NCBI GenBank assembly: GCA_037127255.1
Contig: JBANSL010000013.1
Coordinates: forward strand, 18,806,688-18,870,687
Source of the DNA: Persicaria tinctoria
Lineage: Eukaryota; Streptophyta; Magnoliopsida; Caryophyllales; Polygonaceae
Length of the DNA stretch: 64,000 bases
Reading direction: 5' to 3'
In this document: positions 11,576 through 22,488 of the stretch, piece after piece
Layout: every line of letters starts with the position of its first letter
Numbering within the stretch: position 1 is the first letter of the stretch
Translations under genes and position numbers: made by a program
The notes under the pieces: generated by a model
What the model was told of the DNA's origin: nothing
The model's input: the letters and a program-made list of their open reading frames with translations, nothing else
Databases searched by the model: none

Positions 11576-11883
11576 CTGAGATTTCTGTAGTGTTGAATTT
11601 CCCAAATTGGGACTTCAGACAAGGAGAGAGAGAAATTGAGGCCACAGCCCATAGCAATTTGACAAAGGAGGACAAAATCACAAACCTTGAGAGATTGGGA
11701 GTTGAGGGGCGTCGTTCAGAACTTCAGATTGAGATTGAGACACTGAGAGATTCGAGAACGGATAGGGGTGGCGAGTGGCGACAGGGTCCTGGCGGAAGCG
11801 AGAAGGGGAGAGAGTGTTCTCCGGGAGAGACTTTACAGACCTTTCCGTGCAAAAAAAACAGATAATACAAATTACTAATTGGT
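11576..11883 (-). promoter_or_regulatory. Upstream region of the F-box gene
   Basis: On the minus strand this is rich in CTCTCTC and TTCTC, typical of plant 5' untranslated leaders. I see no convincing TATA box. The long plus-strand frame across this region (11266-11865) is antisense to the F-box exons. The LINE-derived insertion at 11901-12131 lies immediately upstream. Confidence 0.35.
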
Positions 11884-11900
11884 ATATACAACCTATATCC

Positions 11901-12131
11901 TTTTTTTTTTTTATTAGGAAATAATTCGAGGCCGGACAGGCCCGGACCTCGAGAGGCCGACAACGTCGGCAGACGGCAAGCCGTCTAAACATACAACATA
12001 GAACTAAAAAATACAACACAGAAAATAGAAGAAAAAAAGATGAAGTACAAGCGGAGAGAGACACACTGATGCAGTCGAACAAGCGAACTAAGCCCACCAT
12101 GCTGGAGACAACGTAGACTAGAGCCGACGCC
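11901..12131 (-). mobile_element. Short 5'-truncated LINE copy, 231 bp
   Basis: The insert is flanked by a 17-bp target duplication with one mismatch: ATATACAACCTATATCC at 11884-11900 and ATATACAATCTATATCC at 12132-12148. A poly-T run at its left end is the poly-A tail of a minus-strand insertion. Minus-strand sequence ends in GGGCCTGTCCGG, CTCGAATTATT, a TAATAAAAA tail, matching the end of the plus-strand element near 47455-47502. It holds only the 3' end of a non-LTR retrotransposon and has no useful coding capacity. Confidence 0.85.
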
Positions 12132-12414
12132 ATATACAATCTATATCCAATTAAGCCGATTTTGATATCACGCTAAAATTTAGAAACAAATAAATAATTT
12201 TAATTCAAGATATAATTAACAAAATATTTGGGGAAGGAAAACCCTAGGGCATAAGGGCGATTGTCGATGTACTGCCCCCAGTGGTCAATGACGCTCTCTC
12301 TCCGGCGTAGGGTTGTGGGGGCTAGGGTTTCTCGTCAGCACAGGGCGACGTTCACCAAGTCTGGCGGGTTCGACTGCGGACCCAGTGGGTTCAGGAAATA
12401 CTCATCTGGGTGTG

Positions 12415-13532
12415 ATGGCAGAAGGAAGGAAAGATGTGCACTTGACAAAGGAGGAGCGGGGGGAAGTGGTCGGTCTGGATGGAGTGAAGGGTGTAGGTAC
12501 AGAGACGGAGGCGGTCACGCTGGTGGGTTTGCTTCTTACCACCAGGCCGTTTAATGTACCAGTCCTCCATGGTGTCATGAAGAAGCCGTGGAGGGTGAAA
12601 AAGGGTTTCACTTTAAAGGAGTTATCAATCGACTGCTTTGTATTCCAATTTCCCGATCGGGCGGACAAAGAGAAGGTGATTCGAGGAGGACCGTGGTCAT
12701 TCGATAGAGCTTTACTGGTGCTCAAGGAACCAGGGTTCTAACAACCTTCAAAAATCAAGTTTGAATGGAGTCCGTTCTGGATCCGAATGAATGATCTTCC
12801 TTTGGGATGGCGATCAATGGAGATGGTCAGCAAGATGGCTAAGATTATAGGAGATTTCATGGAAGTGGATGAGGAGAGCCTGAGGGTGGTGGGGAAACAG
12901 GTAAGGGTTCGGGTAGACATCGATCTGCAGAAACCCCTAAGGCGAGGAGTAATGATAACTTTAATGGGATAGAAGATGTGGATAGAGTTAAAATACGAAC
13001 GACTTACTAACTTTTTCTATGGGTGCGGTAGATTGGGGCACTCGGAGGTGGATTATGAGGAGCAAGAAGCAAAACTATACTCGAATGAGTATATGAGAGT
13101 GGATGAGAGCATCCCCTATGAAGGTGCTTGGAGGATTGGGTGAAAGGGAGAGAGAGAGAGAAGAAGGGGAAGGGGGGGCAAATGGGAGGGAATAATGGAA
13201 GAGAAACGAGGTGAGATGATATTGAAGGGAATCGAGGGAGGAGATCGTTGCTGGAAGAACTGGAAGAGGCTGAGAAGGCTGATGAGAGGAGGAAGAGAGC
13301 AAATAGTGTTTTAGGGGAGAAGGGTGAAGAAGTGGTAAGAAACATAGCTAGGGTGGTGATTATAGAGGGGAGAGAGGATGGTGACATAGGGAACAAAGGA
13401 ATGGATGTGGACAAAGTTGTGCATGGGGTTTTAGTAGAGAGGGGAGAGAATATAACAAAACAGGTTATGGAAGGATTAGAGAAATTGGAAGGATACTCCA
13501 AGTATATGGAGAAGTATCAGGACAACAGGTGA
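12415..13532 (+). pseudogene. LINE ORF1 pseudogene: DUF4283 and CCHC zinc knuckle
   Basis: From ATG 12415 the frame gives a DUF4283-type domain: ERGEVVGLDG, then VTLVGLLLTTRPFN and a RVKKGFTLKELSIDCFVFQF to KEKVIRGGPWSFDRALL run (residues about 12-105). A TAA at 12739-12741 and a TAG at 12970-12972 interrupt it. Between and after them the same frame continues with FEWSPFWIRM, LPLGW and a zinc-knuckle region (YGCGRLGHSEVDY) that has lost two of the four metal ligands. ORF1 proteins of this type bind LINE RNA. After about 13140 the frame shifts and continues as a charged E/K/R-rich tail to 13532. Confidence 0.8.
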
Positions 13533-13730
13533 ACTTTGCAAAGTCAGAGCTGTCATTTAGTAAAAATGTGGAGGGAGCTCGGAGATCTGAGATTTAGCAA
13601 ATCAGGGGAGTGAGGGAGGGGGGGGGGGGGGCAGCGTGAGAAGTAGAGAGTTTTCCTACGATGAGCGGGAGATCGAAGAAGGCTATTTTTCAGGGATTGA
13701 AGGAGAGAGTTTGGAAAAATTGAAAGGCTA

Positions 13731-13932
13731 GCTTTGGAGAGTAGGGGAGAAGTAAATGTAGCAAAGCAGTCGGATGGCACGAGGATGGCTTTAGATGAGG
13801 TTGGTCACACCGAGTGTAAGAGACGAGCAGGTGTGGCACTACTCTACAAACCGAAAGTTTAATGTCCGATCAACGTATAGGTTGGCTTTGGAGAGTAGGG
13901 GAGAATTAAATGCAGCAGAGCAGTCGGATGGC
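13731..13932 (+). repeat. Duplicated 48-bp segment inside the LINE
   Basis: 13731-13778 and 13885-13932 are near-identical 48-mers starting GCTTTGGAGAGTAGGGGAGA and ending CAGTCGGATGGC, offset by 154 bp. The duplication lies at the junction where ORF1-type sequence gives way to ORF2-type sequence. Confidence 0.8.
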
Positions 13933-14880
13933 GCAATGGAAAGCGGTATTGGGTTTGAAGGTTCTTCCGTGAGTAAGAATGTTCGTGTGTAGAGCTTGCA
14001 AGGAAAATTTTCCATGTAAGGAGAATCTAGCAAGGACACATGCGTTGATCGATAGAGGAGAAGTGTTGGTTTTGTGGTATGCAGGAAACGGGTTTTCATG
14101 CGCTCTATGGGTGTAGAAGGGCTAGGAGTAACTGGAAACAAGTCCCTGATGTAGGTAGGTAGGGGAAAGGGTGTAGCACCATATTGTATTTCATGGAACG
14201 GGTGGGAGAAAGCAAGAGGGAAGGCGCTTTGCAAATTTGGGCGATGGTTATGGATGCGATATGGAAATGAAGGATAAATAGATATTTGAGGGAAAGCGAG
14301 AGGATCCCCAAAGGGCGCTAGGGGAGGTCATGACTTTAGTGCAGGAGTTGAGGGAGCAACAAGGCAAGGAGGAAAGAAGGGTGAGGGGGGAAAGGGAAAG
14401 AGAGGTTGAGGGCTGGTGTAGACCAATGGATGGGACGATTCAGGTAAACTATGATGGGGCAGTGGATGGAGGTAGGGGGTGTTATTGCTAGAGACCATAG
14501 GGCACGGTGCTTGCGTTTGGAGCCAAGTCAATGAAGAATTCAACAGAGGTGGAGTTGGTTGAGGCTGAAGTGGTCCAATGGGCCTTAGAAACACTACAAG
14601 CAAGCAACTTCCAGTGAATCGAGATCAAGTCGGACTGCTTGACTCTTGTCCACAAGTTGCATAACAACGAGGAAGTGAGGGGTACTCTGGGTATGTTGTT
14701 GGTGGAAATTTCATATCTTGCTCAAGGCCATGAGAGCTGTATTTGGAAGCATGCTCGTAGGACAGCAAATAAGGCAACCTAATGCCTTGCGAGTTTACGG
14801 CATGTGAGGTGTTTTATTTCATTTTCTAGTGTGTCTTTTCCTCATAAATTGGATGTTGTTTTAGATGATGATTTGCAATA
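13795..14880 (+). pseudogene. LINE ORF2 C-terminal remnant: zf-RVT and RNase H
   Basis: 13810-13960 reads DEQVWHYSTNRKFNVRSTY, the usual lead-in to the zf-RVT zinc-binding region, which then continues in shifting frames to about 14150 (C..C and H...C ligands recognisable around KCWFCGM and FHALYGC). From about 14415 an RNase H domain can be followed with one or two frame changes: VNYDGAV, TEVELVEAE and IKSDCLTLVHKL, carrying the D and E positions. It ends with DDDLQ and stop at about 14880. Confidence 0.75.
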
Positions 14881-15046
14881 ATTAATTAGTCTGGTTGATC
14901 TCAAAAAAAAAATTTGGGGAAATTTTGCAAAATTGGGGAAAAATAGACATTGTTCATCGTCTTCCTCCATAAGCAATGCAGCACTGCAGCTCGGCATGAA
15001 ATTTGTACTCGACTCTGCTTAAAAATTTCAAAGTGACGAGAGGGGA

Positions 15047-15979
15047 TGAAGCGGGACCATCTTCTACACCTCCGGACACGCCAATCATATTAGGAGACTC
15101 ACCTATGACTCGAGCCCAAGCCAAGAAGCTGCAGAGAGACTCATTCATGTTTGTGAGTCACGCCTTGTTCTCGAGCACGGTTCAACTCCCCGAGCCTTCA
15201 TTGAAGACCTACATGTGCATTGGGATCAAGATTGTCGAACCATCTTAGGCACATGATAGGGCCGAGATTGTTAAGACTTAACCTTGTTTTATTTCCTATT
15301 TTAGTAAGTTTCTACTTAAGCTATTTTAGGTAACTTTTAGGGTTATTTTATTAATTTCTTTAAATTAATTATTTTAATTCCTTTTAGCCGAAAATCAGCC
15401 TTGTTAGGGTTTTAAATAGGCGGCTATCTTCTTCTGTAGAACTCACGTTGAAATTTATGAAAGTTCTCTTTTTGTGTGAAACACATAGAGCGTAAGTCAA
15501 TCGATTCGAAGCGTTGCTTGGCGATTGCAAATTGGTTATAGATCTTGCTTGGCTTGCTTTGAGTTCATCAACCTCGCGAGAGCTTGGTGATCCTGGTAAT
15601 CACAAGTCCCCTCCTTGTTCCTCCAAGTTGTCCGCTCGGTTGTGTAAGGTTGTAGAGGCGGGCTTTGTAGTCATTGATACTTGGTTCCTACCCTCTTAGG
15701 AGGCCTGTGGTCTTTATCTCGTTCTACCTTAGTTCGAATCACCCAATCTATCAGTCTTTTCATTGATTTTGTTGAGTCTTGTTTGCTGAATTTTCGAGTC
15801 CTTGTTCTTTCATCTTAGTCGATTTCGAGTCTTTCTTAATCGAGTCAGAGTTGCTGCGTTTTGTTTGTCCTTTGTGGATATCGAGTCTTAGTTTGGAGTT
15901 CTTGAGTCTTTTGCTTCCGTTCTAGTCTTTAAGTCTTGATTGTTGAAGATCGGGCCATCCTACGGCTAACCCCGTATCA
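15047..15979 (+). repeat. 5' LTR of the CRM-like element
   Basis: 933 bp from TGAAGCGGGACC to CCCCGTATCA. It aligns end to end with 34247-35189. The first 170 bp repeat the 3' end of pol, including the RAQAKKLQRD-encoding stretch. A TTTAAATAGG near 15412 could be a TATA box. Confidence 0.85.
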
Positions 15980-15982
15980 AAT

Positions 15983-16000
15983 TGGCATCAGAGCTTTGGT
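15983..16000 (+). promoter_or_regulatory. Primer-binding site (initiator Met tRNA)
   Basis: TGGCATCAGAGCTTTGGT starts three bases after the 5' LTR. It matches the TGGTATCAGAGC core used by plant retroelements primed by initiator methionine tRNA, with one change in the first eight bases. Confidence 0.75.
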
Positions 16001-17283
16001 ACATCAAAGTTGTGTCTTTTGTTTTCCTAAACTACAAAAAAAAATAGAGTCTTTCTTGTTCTTGGTTTTTACTTCTTGAATTCTTGAATTTGATTATTAC
16101 TAACCTCTTGTTTGTGGTTGCTAGCCCTAAACACACCTAGCCCTGTTGCAGTCGACCAACCTTTGGCACACATTTACTTGTGCTTCTTCATAGTTGACGG
16201 CACCAAGCCCTTTGCTAGACAAGTTGGCCGAATTCCACACACATAAAACCCTAGTTTGTCTATCTTGTTCCACCTTTTTGTTTTATCTATTTAATTGCCT
16301 TTTAATTTCTGATTTTGTGGTAGATTGATTCTATTATCTATCATAAATTATAAAAGGTTTTAGATAGATATACTTACCAAAGTTAGACAAACCCTCACCT
16401 ATATATATTTCATAAGGGCTACATATTTTATTTTTCTTTCACCTTGGCTTATAATTTTCGAGAGTCCTTTATTTCATTGCTAGTTTTCTTGCATTAGTAA
16501 AAAAAATAGTCCGAAAATTGTCAAAAATAAATAAAAGAATACATTCAAACTTTGACCTAGGAGGATAAAATTCACTAGGGGCAAAAGTAGCTTCAAAAAA
16601 AAAAAGGATTGTCGAGTCTAGTGAAAGAAACTTCAAGGACCAATTTTGGTGAAAATTCAATAGCCTAGTCGAAATTCTCAAACACATACCTCCCAAAACA
16701 CAAAAAAAAAAAAAAATTAAGCCCTACCTAGCAACTACAACATCCTTGCTAAGGGTTTGAATCAAAAGAAGAGGTAAAAGTCCAAGTTTTCTTTTCTTTC
16801 TCTCCTGTGTCGAGTGTTTTTTTTGTACTGCTCGAGTGTCTGCTTCTGTCGAGTTTGTCTTTTGGTCGATTTCGAGCCATTCGGTCGATCTCGACCTTGT
16901 CCAGCTTCTTCATCTCGAGTGTGTCTCGAGTGATTTTGTGCTGCTTGAGTGCTCCCCGAATGCCTGTTTATGTCGGGTGTCCATTTGGTCGAATTCGAGT
17001 TCCCCGGGTCGATATCGACCTCGTCGTTTTCCAGTGTCCCCATACCGACCCCCTACTGACTCGTTACTGTGTTTGTTGAGTTTTCGGTTGCTTGTGCCTT
17101 TGTTCATTCTCTTGATTACTTTCTTTTGATTGTAAAGTCCTTACTTGATTTTTGATTTACCCAAAGCGGATTGCCCCAACAAGCTTGTCTTACCAATTAG
17201 AGAGAAGAGTGTGAGCGAAAAACTTGTGAGATTGTTTTTATTTTGCTAATCTTGACATAGTTTCGTGTTTGTCTTTATTTGCA
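16001..17283 (+). other. Untranslated leader of the CRM-like element
   Basis: Non-coding leader between primer site and gag. Between 16810 and 17045 it carries a cluster of TCGA-based words, including GGTCGATATCGACC (about 17006-17019), GGTCGATCTCGACC (about 16883) and several CTCGAG. This resembles the palindrome array of the Athila-like element nested about 3.6 kb downstream. Confidence 0.7.
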
Positions 17284-18258
17284 ATGTCTCAGCAGGTTAA
17301 CAACGGGAACAATGCCAACAATGGCAACGATGACAACAATTCCGAAGCAACTATATCCGTCGCGGTGTTCAACACCCGAATGAACACTATTAACACCACC
17401 TTGACGGCGATAATGGATAGGCTGACGGCCTTGGAGGCTAGACCAACGGGTTGTAATAACCTTGGTAGTCAAGGTAATCAAAGGTGTGACGATACGCCTA
17501 ATGATGAAAGGGAAGTCCGAAATCATAACCCTCCTCCTAACCTTAATTTGGATAATCCTGTTTATGAAGAGAACAACTCTCCATGAGGGGAGAGATATGG
17601 TAGAAATAACGGATTTGCTAATGCGCAGGGGCAAGGACGGGGAAGAGGAAGAGGTGGTGGCTTCCAGGAGGAGTTCTACTACTCGGAGCGTGATGATGAC
17701 TTCCAAAATGAGGACTATTGGGAGCAACGCCCGAGGCGGAACGACAGAGGAGGTCGTTACCAATACCGTGAGCCTAGAGATCCTGATCAGGACGGCATAG
17801 GTAAGGTAAAGGTAAAGATTCCTTCCTTTGATGGTAAGAAAGATCCAGATGCATATATTGACTGGGAGACAAAAATGGATCAAATCTGGAACTGTCACAA
17901 TTTCTCTTAACCTAAGAAAGTACCATTGGATTCTTTAGAATTTCAAGGGTTTGCTCTTATTTGGTGGGATAATTTGATTAAGGAAAGAAGAAGAGTCATT
18001 GATGCGCCTATCGCGTATTGGAACCAATTGAAAGCTTTAATGAGAAGTAGGTTTGTCCCTTAACATTATGCTAGAGAGCTTAGACAACGCTTAGAAAACC
18101 TTAAACAAGGTAATAAATCTGTTGAGAAAACTTTTAATATTATGCAAGAAACCATTGCTCGAGCTAATGTTGTTGAACAGTATGAAGATACAAATGCTAG
18201 GTTTCTTAGGATTTTGCATCCCGCCTTAGCTCATTACATTTATTGTTTTCCTTACTCT
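17284..18258 (+). pseudogene. CRM-like gag, 5' part, broken
   Basis: ATG 17284 opens an N/Q-rich start (MSQQVNNGNN). The frame continues to the CACTA insertion despite stops at 17584 (TGA), about 17908 (TAA) and about 18061 (TAA). After an R/G-rich linker come the gag core phrases KIPSFDGKKDPDAYIDWE, FALIWWDNL, and RELRQRLENLKQG. These belong to the chromovirus gag that forms the virus-like particle. The frame resumes after the insertion at 30472. Confidence 0.85.
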
Positions 18259-18287
18259 ACTCACTACTAGAAAAATACAATTAGACA

Positions 18288-19100
18288 TCTGTTGTGAACA
18301 TATGTCTTTCAAAAAAAATTCCGTCCTCTTTGTGTGTGTAGTAAAAGATCAATTTTTCCACATCGGTTTTAGGCTGATGTCTTTTTTTGGTTAAAACATC
18401 GGTTTTATTTTGAATATAGATATAAACCAGCCCCTTAAATTTATTTTTGACATGTTTACTTGTTGTTAAAGTCTCATTATTTTTCATTTATAACATTTTT
18501 AAGATGTCCACACCAACCTTAAATTTTAGATTTACATCACAATTATTAAAATAATCAATGTATTAAAACAAAATAGACATCTTTTTATTATATTGATTTT
18601 GTGTATATTAATTTGATATATATCATTTGTGATTTTTTTTATTGTTTTAAAACAATATATCGCATTAAATATGTACATAATTGATGTATTAATATGATAT
18701 AAACATCATTTCAGATTTTTATAAAGATGTTGTTAACAATATATACCAATTTATATTAACATTGTGATGTAAAAATATATGTTACACATTGATTTAAATT
18801 ATTTAGACGATGTCTATAATGATACTAGCATCTGTATTTATGTAATAAATCAATTTCATAGCTATTAAGGCACACCACTTTTTATTTATAATATGATGTT
18901 TTTTCGTTATACACAATACCCTTTGCTTGATGTAAAATAAGATTTTCTAAATGATGAATACTTTGATTAACTTATAAACATACAATATACCTATAATTAA
19001 CAACCTACAAAGGCCACTAACTTATATACAATAGTAAGGCATCAATATTACTCTGATCATGATTTGAAACTCAGGTTCAACAACTACTCAACATAAGCAA
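18288..19100. other. Left subterminal region of the CACTA element
   Basis: AT-rich, with repeated GATGT, AGACATC and ACATC words on both strands, as in CACTA subterminal repeat regions where transposase binds. No gene. Confidence 0.6.
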
Positions 19101-19111
19101 GAACTAAGGCA

Positions 19112-20540
19112 TCAATATTTGAAACTTAGGTTAGCTACTGCTGTAGCAAACTCTGGCACGTTACATATGACCGTGTAGAAGTAGCCCTCCAAATTAGGTA
19201 CTCTAAGAATGCTCGTGAGAGTATCATCCATGTCGAGCCTGCAAAAATAGCTTAATTTTATGACATTTGCTATACTTGAAAATGATCACATGCGTTTCAA
19301 GGACAAACTCGCATAAGATTGGCATGCTAACTGGTAAATAATTTAAACGCATTTGGCAAAGCTCTCTTAACTCTTAATTTGGGCAAAGAATGTCTCTTGC
19401 AATACAGAAAACGTGGAAATATAAATGAGGAAGAATAATACTTTTCAATGGAAAATAAAAGGAAAATAGCAAGCACCAGTGCAAATCCAAATTTTAAGTG
19501 GATAAAATAATAATAAAGTAAAAAAGAGCACTGGCCACAAATGGTACATGAGAGAGGAAATGAAGATATAAAGAGACGGATCCTAAAGAACAATTATACC
19601 ACTATCAAGCTCCTATTCCTCGTTTGTGAATTGAGCTCATTACGAGATATCTATTTATAAGGTATAATCGGGGTCAAAAGGTGAAAGTGATTGTTATTGA
19701 TTTTCAACTGTTAGCTTAAAATTTATATTTCTCTTTTTGGCTTAACCTTGTATGTGCATTCGATAAGGCATAAAGCCAAGTGGTCCTACCCCAAGCAACT
19801 TCGATAGATAAAATTTAGAAGGATTTGTGACTGAGAAAAACAAGTTTCTTATTCAACACATTGACTAGACAATAGAAAAAGGGCGGTTTTGTCTTAGAAA
19901 AATCCATAATATGGCATGCTCAATCAACTCTCCTCGATACATATTGCTGTGAATCTGGTTTAGATTCTCTAACTGTCCAACTCAACATTCAGTGGTGCAA
20001 TGATTGGAAGGAAAATGAGAGATAACACATCAACACACACTTGTATTAGAACTTACAGTTTTATAAGCGGGCATAGGTTCAGAACAATCATCCAACCTGT
20101 TGCGTTTGAGTGAAGGGCTTGGCAAGAACGATCTGAATGGATCAAATATTGATAACCTACAAATTACAACTAACACATTAGAAAATCAAGAACAAACTAA
20201 TATACAAATCCATCAAGTATAATAGAAGGTAGAACTGATAATTGCAATATCTATATGTTTACCTTTATCGATATTTCTTTTACTCAGCTTTCCCAGCGGC
20301 ATCTCTGACAAATTTATCTCAAATTCCATCATAGCAGCTCTGCCAAGTTACAACAAACATAAATCCAAGCAAAAAGTAGTACGATGAGGTATAATGCATC
20401 TGTAAAGAAAGAATGTGCATTCAACCTATATGCCTCCACATTGAAGAGCATCTTAATAAACTCTACTAATGCAGGAGCAAGTTGGCAATTATCATCATCA
20501 GCATTTTTCCTGCTGACCTGCTTGCTCGTCCATAATCCTT
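19112..20540 (-). pseudogene. Captured exons in the CACTA element, incl. PARP fragment
   Basis: Minus-strand exon-like blocks with GT-AG borders lie at about 20540-20426, 20339-20263, 20156-20057 and 19238-19112 (ending TGA). The first two splice in frame into part of a poly(ADP-ribose) polymerase regulatory domain: QLAPALVEFIKMLFNVEAYR, then [10 protein letters not shown] and [22 protein letters not shown] is the landmark of that helical domain, which controls access to NAD in PARP. The later two blocks do not look like PARP and I do not recognise them. The catalytic domain is absent. This is probably a captured and fused set of host exons. Confidence 0.7.
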
Positions 20541-20643
20541 TTAAAAACAAATGATACATAAAGTGAGAATGAGAAGTGAACTATGAACATGACGAGAAAA
20601 CTGAAGGTATAGTATGAGAGGTACAATATCCAATGGAAAGTAT

Positions 20644-22402
20644 TGATGTTCACAAAAATAGCCATGTTGAGATACACATTTTACCTCCATATTCTATACA
20701 CTTTGCATATTTCGGGCTGGAAATATGTTGAATTTATGTAATATATGCTTATTTGCAAGAAATAGAGGTCTACATAAGTTTTGGTTTAATATTACAGAAT
20801 TTGGAGCCATTCCGGGACAAAACCAAGGGGAAAAAGTTAAAGCCCAGTGTTACTCGATATCAACAACTTCTCCTCGATATCGATAAAAATGTGCACACAA
20901 GCCTGGTCGAGGACAAGCCATATCGAGAAGCTGAGAGGCGAAGCCAACTCGAGTTCAGGACCTTACTCGATATCGAGTAATTTACTCGATATATATCGAC
21001 CAAACCTTGAAGCCACACCTGGAGTCGAGGAGGCAGCACCTGATCGAGAACCCGAAGACCAAGCCATACCGAGCAGCACTTCCTCGATATCGAGTACATT
21101 GCTCGATATCGAAAGGACCAGAAGCACTTGTCCGAGTCAAGTCGAGAAGCAATTACTCGATCAAGCCAGCAAGTTGAAGTCGACGACACATTTCCTCGAT
21201 ATCGAGTACTTTTACTCGATATCGACCAAAATCTTCCTGGGCCGTGTTACGCGGTTGGGCTGTCCGAGTCGAGTTGGGCTTACTCGGGAGCGAAGGAGTC
21301 CGAGATCTATCAAGTCTATCAAGATCTATCCATGGAGAGAGGATTTATCCACACATGAAGATATTTAGATATTTTAGATATATTTCTTTTTAAGATAAAT
21401 ATTCTTTTTATTAAGTTTTATCTTTAGATATTAGATATACTTTCTTTCCTTGATTAGCAAGGATTGGAAGCCTATAAATAAAGCCTTAGGGGCTGATTTC
21501 TAAGCATTCAATTCCACATACAATTAGTTACATAGAGGTAGAGAGAGAGAGTGAGTGGCCAAGAGGAGTTTGTGAAGCGAGAGCGGAATTGGCTTCCTTT
21601 GGTTGTAAGCTCTATTAGGTTTATTAATGCAAGTTAGTTCTTTTTCATCAAAGATGTCTGCGATTGCGATGAGGCGCGAGTAGTCAACCTACTTCTAGGG
21701 TTGGGGTGAGCCCGATGATAGCCCTGCGTGTTTGAGGTAAAGATCCGACTTTTATCATGTTTTGAGCATCTACTACTTGTTATGTGTTTATTACCCATCT
21801 AATGGAGATCCATGATAACAACTTGGATTATAAACATAAAATCAGTAGATACAATTAGAGTTTCTTGAAAGAGTTGTCTAATTGTTGGAAAAGGCGAAAG
21901 CTTGATCCTTCGATGAAATTTGCATGATTATCTTTTTTATTCTTGCCTTATACATGTTTGGTTATCGTCGTCGCAAACCCTGATCTTGGAAGTTTCCTTT
22001 CATATAGTTTATTTCGAATCCCACAAGCTTTGTTCTTTATTTATTTCGTTTTTAACTTTCTGTCTCCTCGATATCGACTAACTGTGGTCGATATCGAGTA
22101 CTGATATTCGATCGACGAAGATCGTTGTAGCTTCTGGTGTGCAGGAACCCGAGATTGATGAAAGCCTTCCTCGATATCGAGGAGATTTACTCGATATCGA
22201 GTAAAACCCGGGAGCTGATGCTGTTTGTTCGACTTGCCCGATCTTCTGTCGACTAACCCTAGTCGAGATCGAGCATCTGTAGTTGACTTCTGACTTCTCA
22301 CTGCTGCATTGGGAGGAAATCTTGTAATCATTTGCAAGGGACGGAATCTGGTTTGCTTTACTTTATTCGTATTTTATTTGCATTCTCGATTTCCTCCTTA
22401 CA
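20644..22402 (+). repeat. 5' LTR of the Athila-like element
   Basis: 1759 bp from TGATGTTCAC to CCTCCTTACA. The first 1480 bp align with 27113-28589. By eye they differ by about 7 percent in the first 250 bp and only about 1-3 percent after that. At least ten TCGATATCGA-type palindromes lie between 20850 and 21240 and between 22060 and 22210. Confidence 0.85.
21473..21480 (+). promoter_or_regulatory. Putative TATA box in the Athila-like LTR
   Basis: TATAAATA within CCTATAAATAAAGCC. It is conserved in the 3' LTR at 27939-27946. Confidence 0.55.
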
Positions 22403-22408
22403 ATAAAT

Positions 22409-22426
22409 TGGCGCCGTTGCCGGGGA
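22409..22426 (+). promoter_or_regulatory. Primer-binding site (Asp tRNA type)
   Basis: TGGCGCCGTTGCCGGGGA, six bases after the LTR. This is the standard primer site of Athila and related Gypsy elements, complementary to the 3' end of an aspartate tRNA. Confidence 0.85.
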
Positions 22427-22488
22427 AGCAATCATTCGCGCCTTAGGTGGTTAAATCTCACGTTTTCTTTGAGTTACTTCGCAGGTGT

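Larger units (their letters stand above)
12236..14911 (+). mobile_element. LINE with central deletion (ORF1 and RNase H kept)
   Basis: The 2676-bp element is bounded by ATTTGGGGAA at 12226-12235 and 14912-14921 and ends in a run of A (14903-14911). It has a 5' region, an ORF1 (DUF4283 and zinc-knuckle type), then at about 13.5-13.8 kb jumps directly to the zf-RVT and RNase H end of ORF2. The endonuclease and reverse transcriptase are missing, a loss of roughly 3 kb relative to plant L1-type elements. It cannot move by itself. Confidence 0.85.

Noticed and set aside
11266..11865. Open plus-strand frame of 199 codons
   Set aside because: It is antisense to the first two F-box exons and its leader, has no recognisable domain, and its composition is explained by the CT-rich leader on the other strand.
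17275..17898. Minus-strand frame of 207 codons
   Set aside because: Antisense of the CRM-like gag, whose plus-strand translation matches gag motifs.
20753..21368. Open frames of 75-173 codons inside the 5' LTR (and 27222-27834 in the 3' LTR)
   Set aside because: The TCGATATCGA units lack stop codons in most frames, so they open frames by chance. The frames overlap each other and are not linked to a start signal.
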